Assembly (NCBI GenBank): GCA_004525155.1
Contig: SPDA01000010.1
Span: 1 to 14,962, forward strand
From: Spirochaetales bacterium
GTDB taxonomy: Bacteria > Spirochaetota > Spirochaetia > SPDA01
Length of the DNA: 14,962 bases
Reading direction: 5' to 3'
Both the position numbers and the translations under genes were made by a program. Position 1 is the first letter of the stretch. Each line of letters opens with the position of its first letter. This document shows, piece by piece, positions 1-6,681 of this stretch. The notes below the pieces were generated by a model. The model did not search any database. It was not told the DNA's origin and saw only the letters and a list, made by a program, of their open reading frames with translations.

Positions 1-348
1 ATCCGCCAGCGGTCCTTGGTTCCGGCAGATGCGGATTATCTGCGGATTCTGGAGAATAAAACCGCCCTGCTTATGGCGATGAGCTGTCAGGCAGGCGCCA
101 TGCTGAACGGCGCTTCCAAAGAAATAGCGGAGGCATGCAGAAATTTCGGACTTTGTTTTGGAATGGCCTACCAGCTGGTAGACGACTTCAACGATCAGGA
201 CGCTGCGGTCAGCAGGAGCTTAGATATGCTGGGGATGGCGGAAAACTTCATCGAGGAAGCGAAAAAAAGCCTTGCCTTTGCAGAAGGAAAGGACAGTCAT
301 CAAAAACTGGTTTCACTTTGCGGGTATACCCTAAACCGCAGAGAGTGA
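1..348 (+). CDS. Polyprenyl diphosphate synthase family, 3' part only, shortened C-terminus
   Basis: The gene is open from base 1 in frame 1 and its start lies outside the window; 115 residues are visible. Visible family signatures are a Tyr-Leu-x-x-x-x-x-Lys-Thr-Ala segment, a Gly-Ala helix, the Phe-Gly-x-x-x-Gly-Met-Ala-Tyr-Gln helix and the second aspartate-rich motif DDFND (bases 181-195), which binds Mg-diphosphate. Known members join isopentenyl diphosphate to an allylic primer to make quinone tails or undecaprenyl-type lipids. Odd: the usual stretch after the second Asp motif, with its Gly-Lys and Glu-Gly-Lys-x-Thr-Leu-Pro elements, is missing. About ten residues after DDFND the protein goes straight into the final helices, ending in a normal family-type C-terminus (Thr-Leu-Asn-Arg-Arg-Glu). 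It could be an active short variant, a partner subunit or a decaying copy. The stop lies 17 bases before the next gene, so the two are probably co-transcribed. Confidence 0.8.
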   Translation: MRQRSLVPADADYLRILENKTALLMAMSCQAGAMLNGASKEIAEACRNFGLCFGMAYQLVDDFNDQDAAVSRSLDMLGMAENFIEEAKKSLAFAEGKDSHQKLVSLCGYTLNRRE

Positions 349-365
349 ATCGATAAAGGATTGTT

Positions 366-2771
366 GTGGAAGATAAAAATACTACCAATCCGGATTTTCT
401 GCAGCTTCTCTCTCACCAGCTGAAATCACCCATTTACGCCATACAGACGCTTCTTTCAACCATTATGGAAGGTTACGCGGGAGAAGTCGACGAAAAGATA
501 CTCCAGTGCATAGCGAGAGCGCTTGTGCGCACAAAAGAGGCCAAGGATGTAATTTCCGATCTTCTTGACTACGAATTTTTTTCCGAAACCACCGAAAAAA
601 CCAAGGAAGAATACGAATTGATATCGTTGCTGAAAAAAATCATCGATATGTATTCTCCTCAGGCTTCCGAGAAGAATATTTTCCTTAAATATAGTTTTCC
701 GCAGAACGCTCAGATCTGCCTGCAGGGTTACAGCACAGCCATGAATCAGGCATTGAAAAATCTTATTGAAAATGCAATTAAATATACCCCTGCCCAGGGA
801 AACGTTTCCGTAAGCCTCATTCATAATGATAAAGAAAACAGCTGTGTTATTCAGGTATCCGATACCGGCTACGGCATTCCCGCCGAAGACCTTGAGAATA
901 TTTTTGAACCCTTTTTCAGATCGATCAAGACGAAGTCGACGGTACCCGGAACCGGGCTCGGGCTGGCAATTGTAAAAAAGGTGGTGAACGATCATAAAGG
1001 CGAAATTGAAGTCATTTCAGAAGAAAACAAAGGTTCCACTTTTACCATTACCATACCTCTGGTCCGTTTTATGGAATCCCCGGAAGCGATAGATAAAAGG
1101 ACTAGAATCGTTATAATCGGCGGAGTGACTGCCGGGCCTAAAGCGGCTGCGCGCCTTCGGCGGCTTAATGAAAACCTTGATATTACCATTATCGAGCAGG
1201 ATGAGTTTCTGTCTTACTCCGGCTGCGGCCTGCCGTCGTTCATAAGCGGGGAGGTCCGATCTCCCAGAGATCTCATGTACAGCAGCGACAATTCGATCCG
1301 CGATATCACTTTTTTTGAAACAATTCAGAATATCAGTATTAAAAACAGGACCCAGGTCATAGAAATAGACCGCATATATAAATATATAAAGGTCAGGGAT
1401 CTGCAGAGTAATATCGAATCAAAGATACCCTATGATTTTCTGGTGCTGGCTACAGGCGCGAAGGCGGTAATTCCGGATATTTCGGGTATTAACCTCAAGG
1501 GTATTCACACGCTTCGGTCGCTTAAAGACGCCAAAGATATAAAGCAGGAGTTTTCCGGCCGGAACGCGAAGGATGTTGTTATTATCGGCGGCGGGCTTAT
1601 CGGTATTTCAGCGGCTGAGTCCTTCATAAAAACAGGCGCACGGATAACGGTGCTGGAAAAAAGGCCGTATATACTGTTAAGCCTGCTGGACAAGGACATC
1701 GCGGGACAGATTCAGCAGGTGCTGGCGGCGAAAGGCATTAAAACAATAACGAATGTTCAGATAAACGACATCAGGGAAGCCCACGGAAATCTCATAATTG
1801 AATCAGATAAAGAGGAGTATTCCGCAGACCTGATAATTATATCCGCCGGCGTATACCCGAATACGGATCTCGCGAGACACGCCGGACTGAAAATCGGTGT
1901 TTCGGGCGGAATTCTTGTTGATGAGTACCTTAAAACGTCGGATGAATACATTTACGCCGTGGGCGATTGCGCGGAAACGACCAACCTGATTACAGGCAAA
2001 CACGATTATTGGCCCCTGGGTTCCATTTCCACAAAAATGGGCAGAATTGTAGCGGACAATATCTGCGGCAGGGAAGAGAAATACGTCGGTTCCATAGGTA
2101 CCACATTTCTGAAGCTGTTCGATGTCAGTGTCGGGAGAACGGGTCTCACCTCGCGGTCGGCCTTTAAAAACGGCTTTAATCCTGAATCCATTGTAATTAC
2201 GGGGAAAAACAAGGCCGTGCAGGCCCAGGACTGGCAGTATCTTACCCTTAAAGTAATTGCGGATAAAAAATCCAAAAGAATCCTCGGTGCCCAGGCCTAC
2301 GGCATGGGGAATGTCCTGTGCAAGATCGATTTCATCGCTCTTGCAATTTCCAACGAATTGACTTTATCCGACTTTTTTAACCAGGACCTTGGATACGCGC
2401 CGTTCTACAACAGGCCGATCGACATGAGCCAGACCGCCTGCATTGCGCTGAAAAATAAAATAGAAGGTCTCCTCAAAACCATGACATTAGAAGATTACGA
2501 AAACAAAAAAGACGAATTAATTATTGTCGATGTTTCACCAAGGGAAGAATATGACGCCGATTCAATTCCAAAAAGCATTAATATTCCGCTTGAAAGCCTC
2601 AGAAGCGGAAGGTTTCCTTTCGATAAAAACGCATCTATTCTACTTTACAGCAGGACCTCCTCCGGCGCATATGCCGCATCCCGTTATCTGGAAACCCGGG
2701 GGTTCCTCAATATATTCGTTCTCGAAGGCGGATATTTATACTGGAAAAACGAGGTGATAGGCGGGATATAA
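366..2771 (+). CDS. Histidine kinase core fused to CoA-disulfide-reductase-like flavoprotein and rhodanese domain
   Basis: This single 801-residue frame starts at GTG 366, five bases after an AAAGGA site (355-360). Residues 1-235 form a sensorless histidine kinase: H17 in SHQLKSP, N-box around N132/N136, G1 box DTGYGI (166-171), G2 box GTGLGL (195-200). Residues 246-700 match the CoA disulfide reductase/NADH oxidase family: a Gly-rich FAD loop IIGGVTAG (250-257), a single redox Cys287 in YSGCGLPSFISG, a second nucleotide-binding loop IIGGGLIG (406-413), FAD motif AVGDCAE (531-537), and a C-terminal dimer domain with Tyr677 and Tyr681 in GYAPFYNRP. Residues 705-801 are rhodanese-like, but the catalytic Cys position is Ser762 in LLYSRTSSGA. 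No membrane segment is visible, so it should be cytoplasmic. Known CoADR enzymes reduce CoA disulfides, persulfides or oxygen with NAD(P)H. I infer that the flavoprotein part acts as, or feeds, a redox sensor for the kinase. No receiver gene is adjacent. Confidence 0.88.
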   Translation: MEDKNTTNPDFLQLLSHQLKSPIYAIQTLLSTIMEGYAGEVDEKILQCIARALVRTKEAKDVISDLLDYEFFSETTEKTKEEYELISLLKKIIDMYSPQASEKNIFLKYSFPQNAQICLQGYSTAMNQALKNLIENAIKYTPAQGNVSVSLIHNDKENSCVIQVSDTGYGIPAEDLENIFEPFFRSIKTKSTVPGTGLGLAIVKKVVNDHKGEIEVISEENKGSTFTITIPLVRFMESPEAIDKRTRIVIIGGVTAGPKAAARLRRLNENLDITIIEQDEFLSYSGCGLPSFISGEVRSPRDLMYSSDNSIRDITFFETIQNISIKNRTQVIEIDRIYKYIKVRDLQSNIESKIPYDFLVLATGAKAVIPDISGINLKGIHTLRSLKDAKDIKQEFSGRNAKDVVIIGGGLIGISAAESFIKTGARITVLEKRPYILLSLLDKDIAGQIQQVLAAKGIKTITNVQINDIREAHGNLIIESDKEEYSADLIIISAGVYPNTDLARHAGLKIGVSGGILVDEYLKTSDEYIYAVGDCAETTNLITGKHDYWPLGSISTKMGRIVADNICGREEKYVGSIGTTFLKLFDVSVGRTGLTSRSAFKNGFNPESIVITGKNKAVQAQDWQYLTLKVIADKKSKRILGAQAYGMGNVLCKIDFIALAISNELTLSDFFNQDLGYAPFYNRPIDMSQTACIALKNKIEGLLKTMTLEDYENKKDELIIVDVSPREEYDADSIPKSINIPLESLRSGRFPFDKNASILLYSRTSSGAYAASRYLETRGFLNIFVLEGGYLYWKNEVIGGI

Positions 2772-2842
2772 CCGGAGAAACAACCGGAGTACAGTTTCAG
2801 GCAGAGGCTCTTTCCTCTGCTGTTCTTTCTCCGGTTTTTTTT
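2770..2842 (+). terminator. Rho-independent terminator after the kinase-flavoprotein gene
   Basis: A perfect 11-bp outer stem pairs AACCGGAGAAA (2770-2780) with TTTCTCCGGTT (2826-2836). Eight Ts (2835-2842) follow, two of them in the stem. An inner hairpin, GCAGAGG (2801-2807) with CCTCTGC (2814-2820), closes a 6-base loop. The 5' arm overlaps the last two bases of the stop codon. A second copy of AACCGGAG at 2782-2789 could pair with the same 3' arm (8 bp), giving an alternative shorter stem. Confidence 0.85.
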
Positions 2843-2851
2843 AAATATTTC

Positions 2852-2880
2852 TTGACAACGCAACTAGGCTATTTTATAAT
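2852..2880 (+). promoter_or_regulatory. Consensus sigma-70-type promoter of the nqr operon
   Basis: TTGACA (2852-2857) and TATAAT (2875-2880) are separated by exactly 17 bases, matching both hexamers and the ideal spacing of the housekeeping promoter consensus. It begins ten bases after the upstream terminator's T-run, and transcription should start near 2886-2888, leaving a leader of about 60 bases before the nqrA start. No other gene lies between. Strong basal transcription is predicted unless a repressor acts. Confidence 0.85.
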
Positions 2881-2883
2881 AGC
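2868..2883. promoter_or_regulatory. Inverted repeat overlapping the -10 box, possible operator
   Basis: GCTATT (2868-2873) and AATAGC (2878-2883) form a perfect 6-bp inverted repeat around the 4-base centre TTAT. It covers the whole -10 hexamer, so a dimeric DNA-binding protein sitting here would block RNA polymerase. It does not match an operator I recognise. The -10 box is itself AT-rich and near-symmetric, so part of the symmetry could be chance. Confidence 0.35.
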
Positions 2884-2945
2884 GCAAGCTTTGACGACAG
2901 CGTACAGATTTCCGAATGTATTTCAACAAGTGAGGATCTCAGGTT

Positions 2946-4331
2946 ATGAAGTTCAAGCATGGCGGCTACACTCCCAGAATAGCCGGACGCCCCTCCGGTA
3001 ATGTAGATGTAATACCTCCTCAGAAAAATATTCGGCTTACCCTTCTTAGAAACGGTATGGCATACAAGCCTCTTATCACCTCCGGAGCTCCTGTTAAAAC
3101 GGGGGATCTCCTTGCTGAAGCAAAAATAGGGAAAGGGAAAGTCTTCCTTCCGTCGCCCTGTGCAGGGAAAGCGGTTCTCAATTCCGGGAAAAAAGTTTCG
3201 TATATAAATATTACGGACATAGATCCTGAAGATGCGGCAACCACTCTTAATCCCATGTCGCTTTCAAAGGCAAGCCGCGGCGAATTGGTCGATGCCCTGT
3301 GCAGGGGCGGCGCGTGGCAGTACTTCTGGAGCAGTGCGCGGCAGGCGATACCGGATCCGGCCGGAGAAACCGGACCTTCGATAATTCTTATCAATTGCAT
3401 TTTGACCGAGCCTTTTCGCGCCAGGGGAAACATCGTTATTTCCAACTGGTGGGATTCAATTGTCCAGGGCATCCGTTTTCTAGAACACCTGACCGCTGAA
3501 TACGGCAGGATAGAAATTATTCTGACATCGCCTAAGAGTCCTCTTGCAAAAAAAATGTACGATGACCTGCGGGGTTTCGCCTGGGTAAGATTTCATGATG
3601 TTCCGCGGCGTTATCCTGTCGAAAACCGCCTGCTCATGACAAAGGAACTCAAGCGTGCCGTCGGCGGCACGAAAATCGGCGGAGACATCTGGGTTATCGA
3701 TGTCCAGGGAGTAAAGGCAGTTGGTGAATGCCTGGCGGAGGGCAGACCGGCGGCGACACGGCTGATAGGTCTGGGCGGACCGGGAGAGAAGAATCCCCGG
3801 CACGTGGAAGCGGGCATCGGGACCCCCTGGTCGGCCTTTCTCGGTGATGATGCGGACGGGAATATTTTTCTGCGCGGCGGTCTGATTAACGGGACTGTGA
3901 CCGGGGAAGATGAGCGTTATGTGACGTATGATGATGACGCGGTTTTCGTTCTTCCGGAAATGAAGAAAGGAGAATTTCTTACCTTTATCAGGCCCGGATT
4001 CAACCGTACTTCGTACTCCCGAACCTTTGTATCGAAATTGACCAGGGGAGTAGACCGGCATATCACGAACTCCCTTCGCGGTGAACTCAGGCCCTGTATC
4101 GGCTGCGGCCTTTGCGAAGAGATATGCCCCGCCTGCATCATGCCGCAGATAATTCATCGATACCTGTACCGTGATGCCATCGATGAGGCTGAGAAGTCCG
4201 GTCTGTTCAAATGCGTGGACTGCAATCTCTGTACCTACATTTGTCCTTCAAAAATTGAATTGCAGGCCGAGTTCGCGAATGCGCGGGAACAGATCCTGTC
4301 CGAACGAAAGGATACCCTGGAGGAAGCCTGA
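2946..4331 (+). CDS. nqrA: NqrA-like subunit with two intact [4Fe-4S] motifs (RnfC-like)
   Basis: 461 residues; ATG 2946 follows a GAGGA site (2932-2936) by nine bases. Similarity to NqrA runs along the chain: the N-terminal Ile-Ala-Gly-x-Pro-Ser (12-17), the Pro-x-x-Gly-Lys barrel-sandwich turn (71-75), the Asn-x-x-Leu-Thr-Glu-Pro segment (150-156), GGLINGTVTG (311-320), and the arginine/aromatic stretch at 349-365. The glycine-rich NADH/FMN loop of RnfC and Nuo51 is degenerate (Arg-Gly-Gly-Ala-Trp-Gln, 120-125), as expected of NqrA. Unlike well-studied NqrA proteins, the C-terminus has two full ferredoxin-type motifs: C384-x2-C387-x2-C390-x3-C394 and C423-x2-C426-x2-C429-x3-C433, each followed by Pro, plus Cys397. 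NqrA is a peripheral cytoplasmic subunit; the extra clusters suggest an additional electron path or a ferredoxin contact (inference). First gene of the operon; its stop is two bases before nqrB. Confidence 0.88.
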   Translation: MKFKHGGYTPRIAGRPSGNVDVIPPQKNIRLTLLRNGMAYKPLITSGAPVKTGDLLAEAKIGKGKVFLPSPCAGKAVLNSGKKVSYINITDIDPEDAATTLNPMSLSKASRGELVDALCRGGAWQYFWSSARQAIPDPAGETGPSIILINCILTEPFRARGNIVISNWWDSIVQGIRFLEHLTAEYGRIEIILTSPKSPLAKKMYDDLRGFAWVRFHDVPRRYPVENRLLMTKELKRAVGGTKIGGDIWVIDVQGVKAVGECLAEGRPAATRLIGLGGPGEKNPRHVEAGIGTPWSAFLGDDADGNIFLRGGLINGTVTGEDERYVTYDDDAVFVLPEMKKGEFLTFIRPGFNRTSYSRTFVSKLTRGVDRHITNSLRGELRPCIGCGLCEEICPACIMPQIIHRYLYRDAIDEAEKSGLFKCVDCNLCTYICPSKIELQAEFANAREQILSERKDTLEEA

Positions 4332-4333
4332 TT

Positions 4334-5410
4334 ATGCTGCGAAAATTACTGGAACGAATGGGGCCGATATTCGATGAAGGCGGAAAACTCTCAAGGTTCA
4401 AACCGGTTTTCCAGGCCCTGAAATCTATTCTCTTCGCCGCGCCCGAGTTAGCACACCGGTCTCCTTTCGGGCGCGATCCTCTCGATGTAAAGAGGTACAT
4501 GTCCCTGGTTATAATGGCCGCTTTTCCCTGCCTGGTTGCTGCGGTTTATTTTTTCGGCTGGCGGATTCTTCTCATGCTGCTCGTCTCCTACGTGGCCGGT
4601 GCGGTTGTCGAAGTTGCTTTCGCGGTCATCCGGAAACACGAAGTCAATGAAGGGTTTCTTGTAACCGGATTCCTGTTTCCCCTTATTCTGCCCCCAGCCA
4701 CGCCGCTGTGGCTTGTGGCGGTGGGCGTCATTTTCGGAGTTCTCGTGGGTAAAGAGGTGTTCGGCGGAACCGGCAGAAATCTTTTTAACCCCGCCCTGGT
4801 AGGCAGAATATTCATTGCCCTCGCGTATCCTTCCGTCATGATGAATGCCTGGGTCCAGCCCGCCACAGGCGGATGGGGCCGCATTATTCCGGCCAGGGGC
4901 ATCATCGACACATTGACCACCGCGACCCCGCTTGTGGCCGCTAAAGGGGGAGTTTTCGCGGCGCCGCTGGACCTCTTTCTCGGGCGCGTTATGGGGAGCG
5001 CCGGTGAAACATCCGCAGTCGCCATAATCCTGGGCGGCATATTACTTCTGATAACCGGCATCGCGAGCTGGCGGACCATGCTTGCTGTCCTTGTGTCTTT
5101 TGTCGGGCTGACCGCCATTCTGCACGCGGCCCTCCCGGATAAAGTAGCACCTGTTCTGTTTAGCCTTCTTTCCGGTGGGTTTCTGTTCGGGGCAGTATTC
5201 ATGGCGACCGATCCTGTAAGCAGTCCCGTCACGCAGTCCGCGAAGTGGGGCTATGGTCTAATCATCGGCGCGTCCGTGGTGCTGATCCGCTCGTTCTCGG
5301 GGTTCGTGGAAGGAATGATGTTTGCCATTCTGCTTGGGAATATTTTTGCCCCCCTCCTCGATGAGGTGGTCATACGCTCGCGGGTCAGGAGGTACGCCCG
5401 TGAAAAATAG
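4334..5410 (+). CDS. nqrB: Na+-translocating NADH:quinone reductase subunit B
   Basis: 358 residues, somewhat shorter than the roughly 410-residue Vibrio protein; ATG 4334 is preceded by GGAGGA (4319-4324). NqrB/RnfD family marks are SPFGRDPLDVKR (43-54), GKEVFGGTGRN (139-149) with FNPAL, GSAGETS (221-227) and FMATDPVSSP (289-298). Many hydrophobic segments make it an integral membrane subunit carrying covalent FMN and the Na+/quinone pathway. The flavin-attachment motif, Ser-Gly-Ala-Thr in model NqrB, reads Thr-Thr-Ala-Thr here (195-198, in DTLTTATPL), so Thr198 is the expected FMN acceptor. The SPFGRDPLDVKR opening favours NqrB over RnfD. The gene overlaps the start of nqrC by 11 bases. Confidence 0.93.
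   Translation: MLRKLLERMGPIFDEGGKLSRFKPVFQALKSILFAAPELAHRSPFGRDPLDVKRYMSLVIMAAFPCLVAAVYFFGWRILLMLLVSYVAGAVVEVAFAVIRKHEVNEGFLVTGFLFPLILPPATPLWLVAVGVIFGVLVGKEVFGGTGRNLFNPALVGRIFIALAYPSVMMNAWVQPATGGWGRIIPARGIIDTLTTATPLVAAKGGVFAAPLDLFLGRVMGSAGETSAVAIILGGILLLITGIASWRTMLAVLVSFVGLTAILHAALPDKVAPVLFSLLSGGFLFGAVFMATDPVSSPVTQSAKWGYGLIIGASVVLIRSFSGFVEGMMFAILLGNIFAPLLDEVVIRSRVRRYAREK
5387..5392 (+). promoter_or_regulatory. Ribosome binding site fixing the nqrC start
   Basis: AGGAGG lies seven bases before GTG 5400, inside the end of nqrB. It supports GTG 5400 over the in-frame ATG at 5322, which would add 26 residues translated from nqrB coding sequence with no family similarity. Confidence 0.8.
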
Positions 5411-6011
5411 TGTCCGGGTCATTGTTTTCAGCATTGCGCTGGCGGTGGTGTGTTCCGCACTGCTCGCGGGAGTCAGTTTGTTTACCGCCCCCTTCCGCAA
5501 CGCCAACGAAAAAGCTGAAGAAGTACATAATATTCTCGGAGCTCTGAATGCGCAGATACCGGCAGAGCCGAGTGCGGCGCAGCTTCTCGATATTTTTGAA
5601 AAACAGGTTGAAGTGGTAGATCGCAGCGGCATATCGCTTTACGAGTTCAGGCCCGGAGGCGGCGGGAATATTGAAGCCATTGCGGTGCCTGTTAAGGGAC
5701 CGGGTCTCTGGGGTCCTATAGAGGGAGTCGTGGCGCTTGAGCCGGACCTCGAAACGATACGCGGCGTACGGTTCTTCAAACAGGAAGAAACGCCGGGTCT
5801 AGGCGGTGAAATCGGCGCTTTATGGTTTCAGGAACAGTTTGCGGGAAAGAAGCTCCGATCGGCAGACGGCAAACCGGGGTTTCGAATTTTGAAACCATCG
5901 GCCGAAACGGATATAAACTCGGTCGACGGTATAACCGGCGCGACAATGACATCCGATAAGGTAGCAGCCATAATGGACAGCCTTGCCGCAATGCTCGAAA
6001 AAGTGAGGTAG
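5400..6011 (+). CDS. nqrC: Na+-translocating NADH:quinone reductase subunit C
   Basis: 203 residues from GTG 5400, chosen for the AGGAGG site and because the protein then begins with a single membrane helix (about residues 6-29) after a short Lys-containing tail, as in the NqrC/RnfG family. The rest is an FMN-binding domain on the outer face. Family motifs are Gly-Pro-Gly-Leu-Trp-Gly-Pro-Ile (100-107), EETPGLGGEI (129-138) and the flavinylation motif DGITGATMTS (176-185), where Thr182 should carry FMN through a phosphoester bond made by an ApbE-type transferase. It is shorter than the roughly 257-residue Vibrio protein. No apbE gene is in the window. Its stop is four bases before nqrD. Confidence 0.93.
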   Translation: MKNSVRVIVFSIALAVVCSALLAGVSLFTAPFRNANEKAEEVHNILGALNAQIPAEPSAAQLLDIFEKQVEVVDRSGISLYEFRPGGGGNIEAIAVPVKGPGLWGPIEGVVALEPDLETIRGVRFFKQEETPGLGGEIGALWFQEQFAGKKLRSADGKPGFRILKPSAETDINSVDGITGATMTSDKVAAIMDSLAAMLEKVR

Positions 6012-6015
6012 CAAT

Positions 6016-6681
6016 ATGGCCAAAGGAGCACAAACCGCCACAGCGGCCGGCGGAAAACCCGGTGCGGGTAAACTAAAGGGAATATTTGCCGACGGGTTAT
6101 ATAAAACCAACCCGGTGACCCACCAGGTCCTCGGTATCTGCATATTTCTGGCGGTCACGAACAAAGTCGCGAATTCGCTTGTCATGGGCGCGGCCCTGAC
6201 CTTTGTCACCGGCATGTCTAACCTGATTATTTCGCTTCTGCGGAAGCAGATCCCGACGCGCATCCGGATGATAGCGGAAGTCGCCATCATTTCCGCCTTC
6301 GTTATTGTCCTTGACCAGTGTTTGAAAGCGTTTTACTTTTCCATGTCAAAGCAGCTGGGACCCTATGTCGCGCTCATTATCACCAACTGCATTGTCATGG
6401 GCCGGGCTGAAGCGTATGCTCTGCAGAATCCTCCCCTGCCGTCTTTTCTGGACGGTATAGCGAACGGCCTAGGTTATGCCGCGATTCTTCTCATTATCGG
6501 CATCTTCCGGGAGCTCCTCGGTTCCGGATCAATTCTCGGTTTCACGATTCTTTCCGGTGCCTGGTATCCGAAAAATCTTATTCTGCTGTTAGCTCCAGGA
6601 GCCTTTTTCACGGCCGGATTCCTGATGTGGATAATCGAAACAATAAACCCGAGCGCAAAGGTTGAGGAGAAAGCGAAATGA
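6016..6681 (+). CDS. nqrD: Na+-translocating NADH:quinone reductase subunit D
   Basis: 221 residues; ATG 6016 lies seven bases after GTGAGG (6003-6008). The core motifs are NPVTHQVLGIC (32-42) and ITNCIVMGRAEAYA (122-135). Cys42 and Cys125 match the pair that helps NqrE hold the intramembrane [2Fe-2S] cluster. About six membrane helices are visible. It has an unusual soluble N-terminal stretch of about 25 residues, rich in Ala, Gly and Lys, before the conserved core. RnfE is the Rnf counterpart; the neighbouring nqrF makes NqrD the better name. It overlaps nqrE by four bases (ATGA), consistent with translational coupling. Confidence 0.94.
   Translation: MAKGAQTATAAGGKPGAGKLKGIFADGLYKTNPVTHQVLGICIFLAVTNKVANSLVMGAALTFVTGMSNLIISLLRKQIPTRIRMIAEVAIISAFVIVLDQCLKAFYFSMSKQLGPYVALIITNCIVMGRAEAYALQNPPLPSFLDGIANGLGYAAILLIIGIFRELLGSGSILGFTILSGAWYPKNLILLLAPGAFFTAGFLMWIIETINPSAKVEEKAK

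Noticed and set aside
1071..2771. Separate CoADR gene starting at an internal ATG (residue 236 of the fusion)
   Set aside because: There is no Shine-Dalgarno upstream of 1071 and no stop between the kinase and flavoprotein parts; a fusion is simpler, although internal initiation is not excluded.
3480..4157. 225-codon open frame antisense to nqrA
   Set aside because: It is fully covered by nqrA on the other strand, with no family motif and no plausible ribosome binding site or operon context.
5322..5399. N-terminal extension of nqrC from ATG 5322
   Set aside because: The 26 extra residues come from nqrB coding sequence and do not resemble NqrC; AGGAGG precedes GTG 5400 instead.
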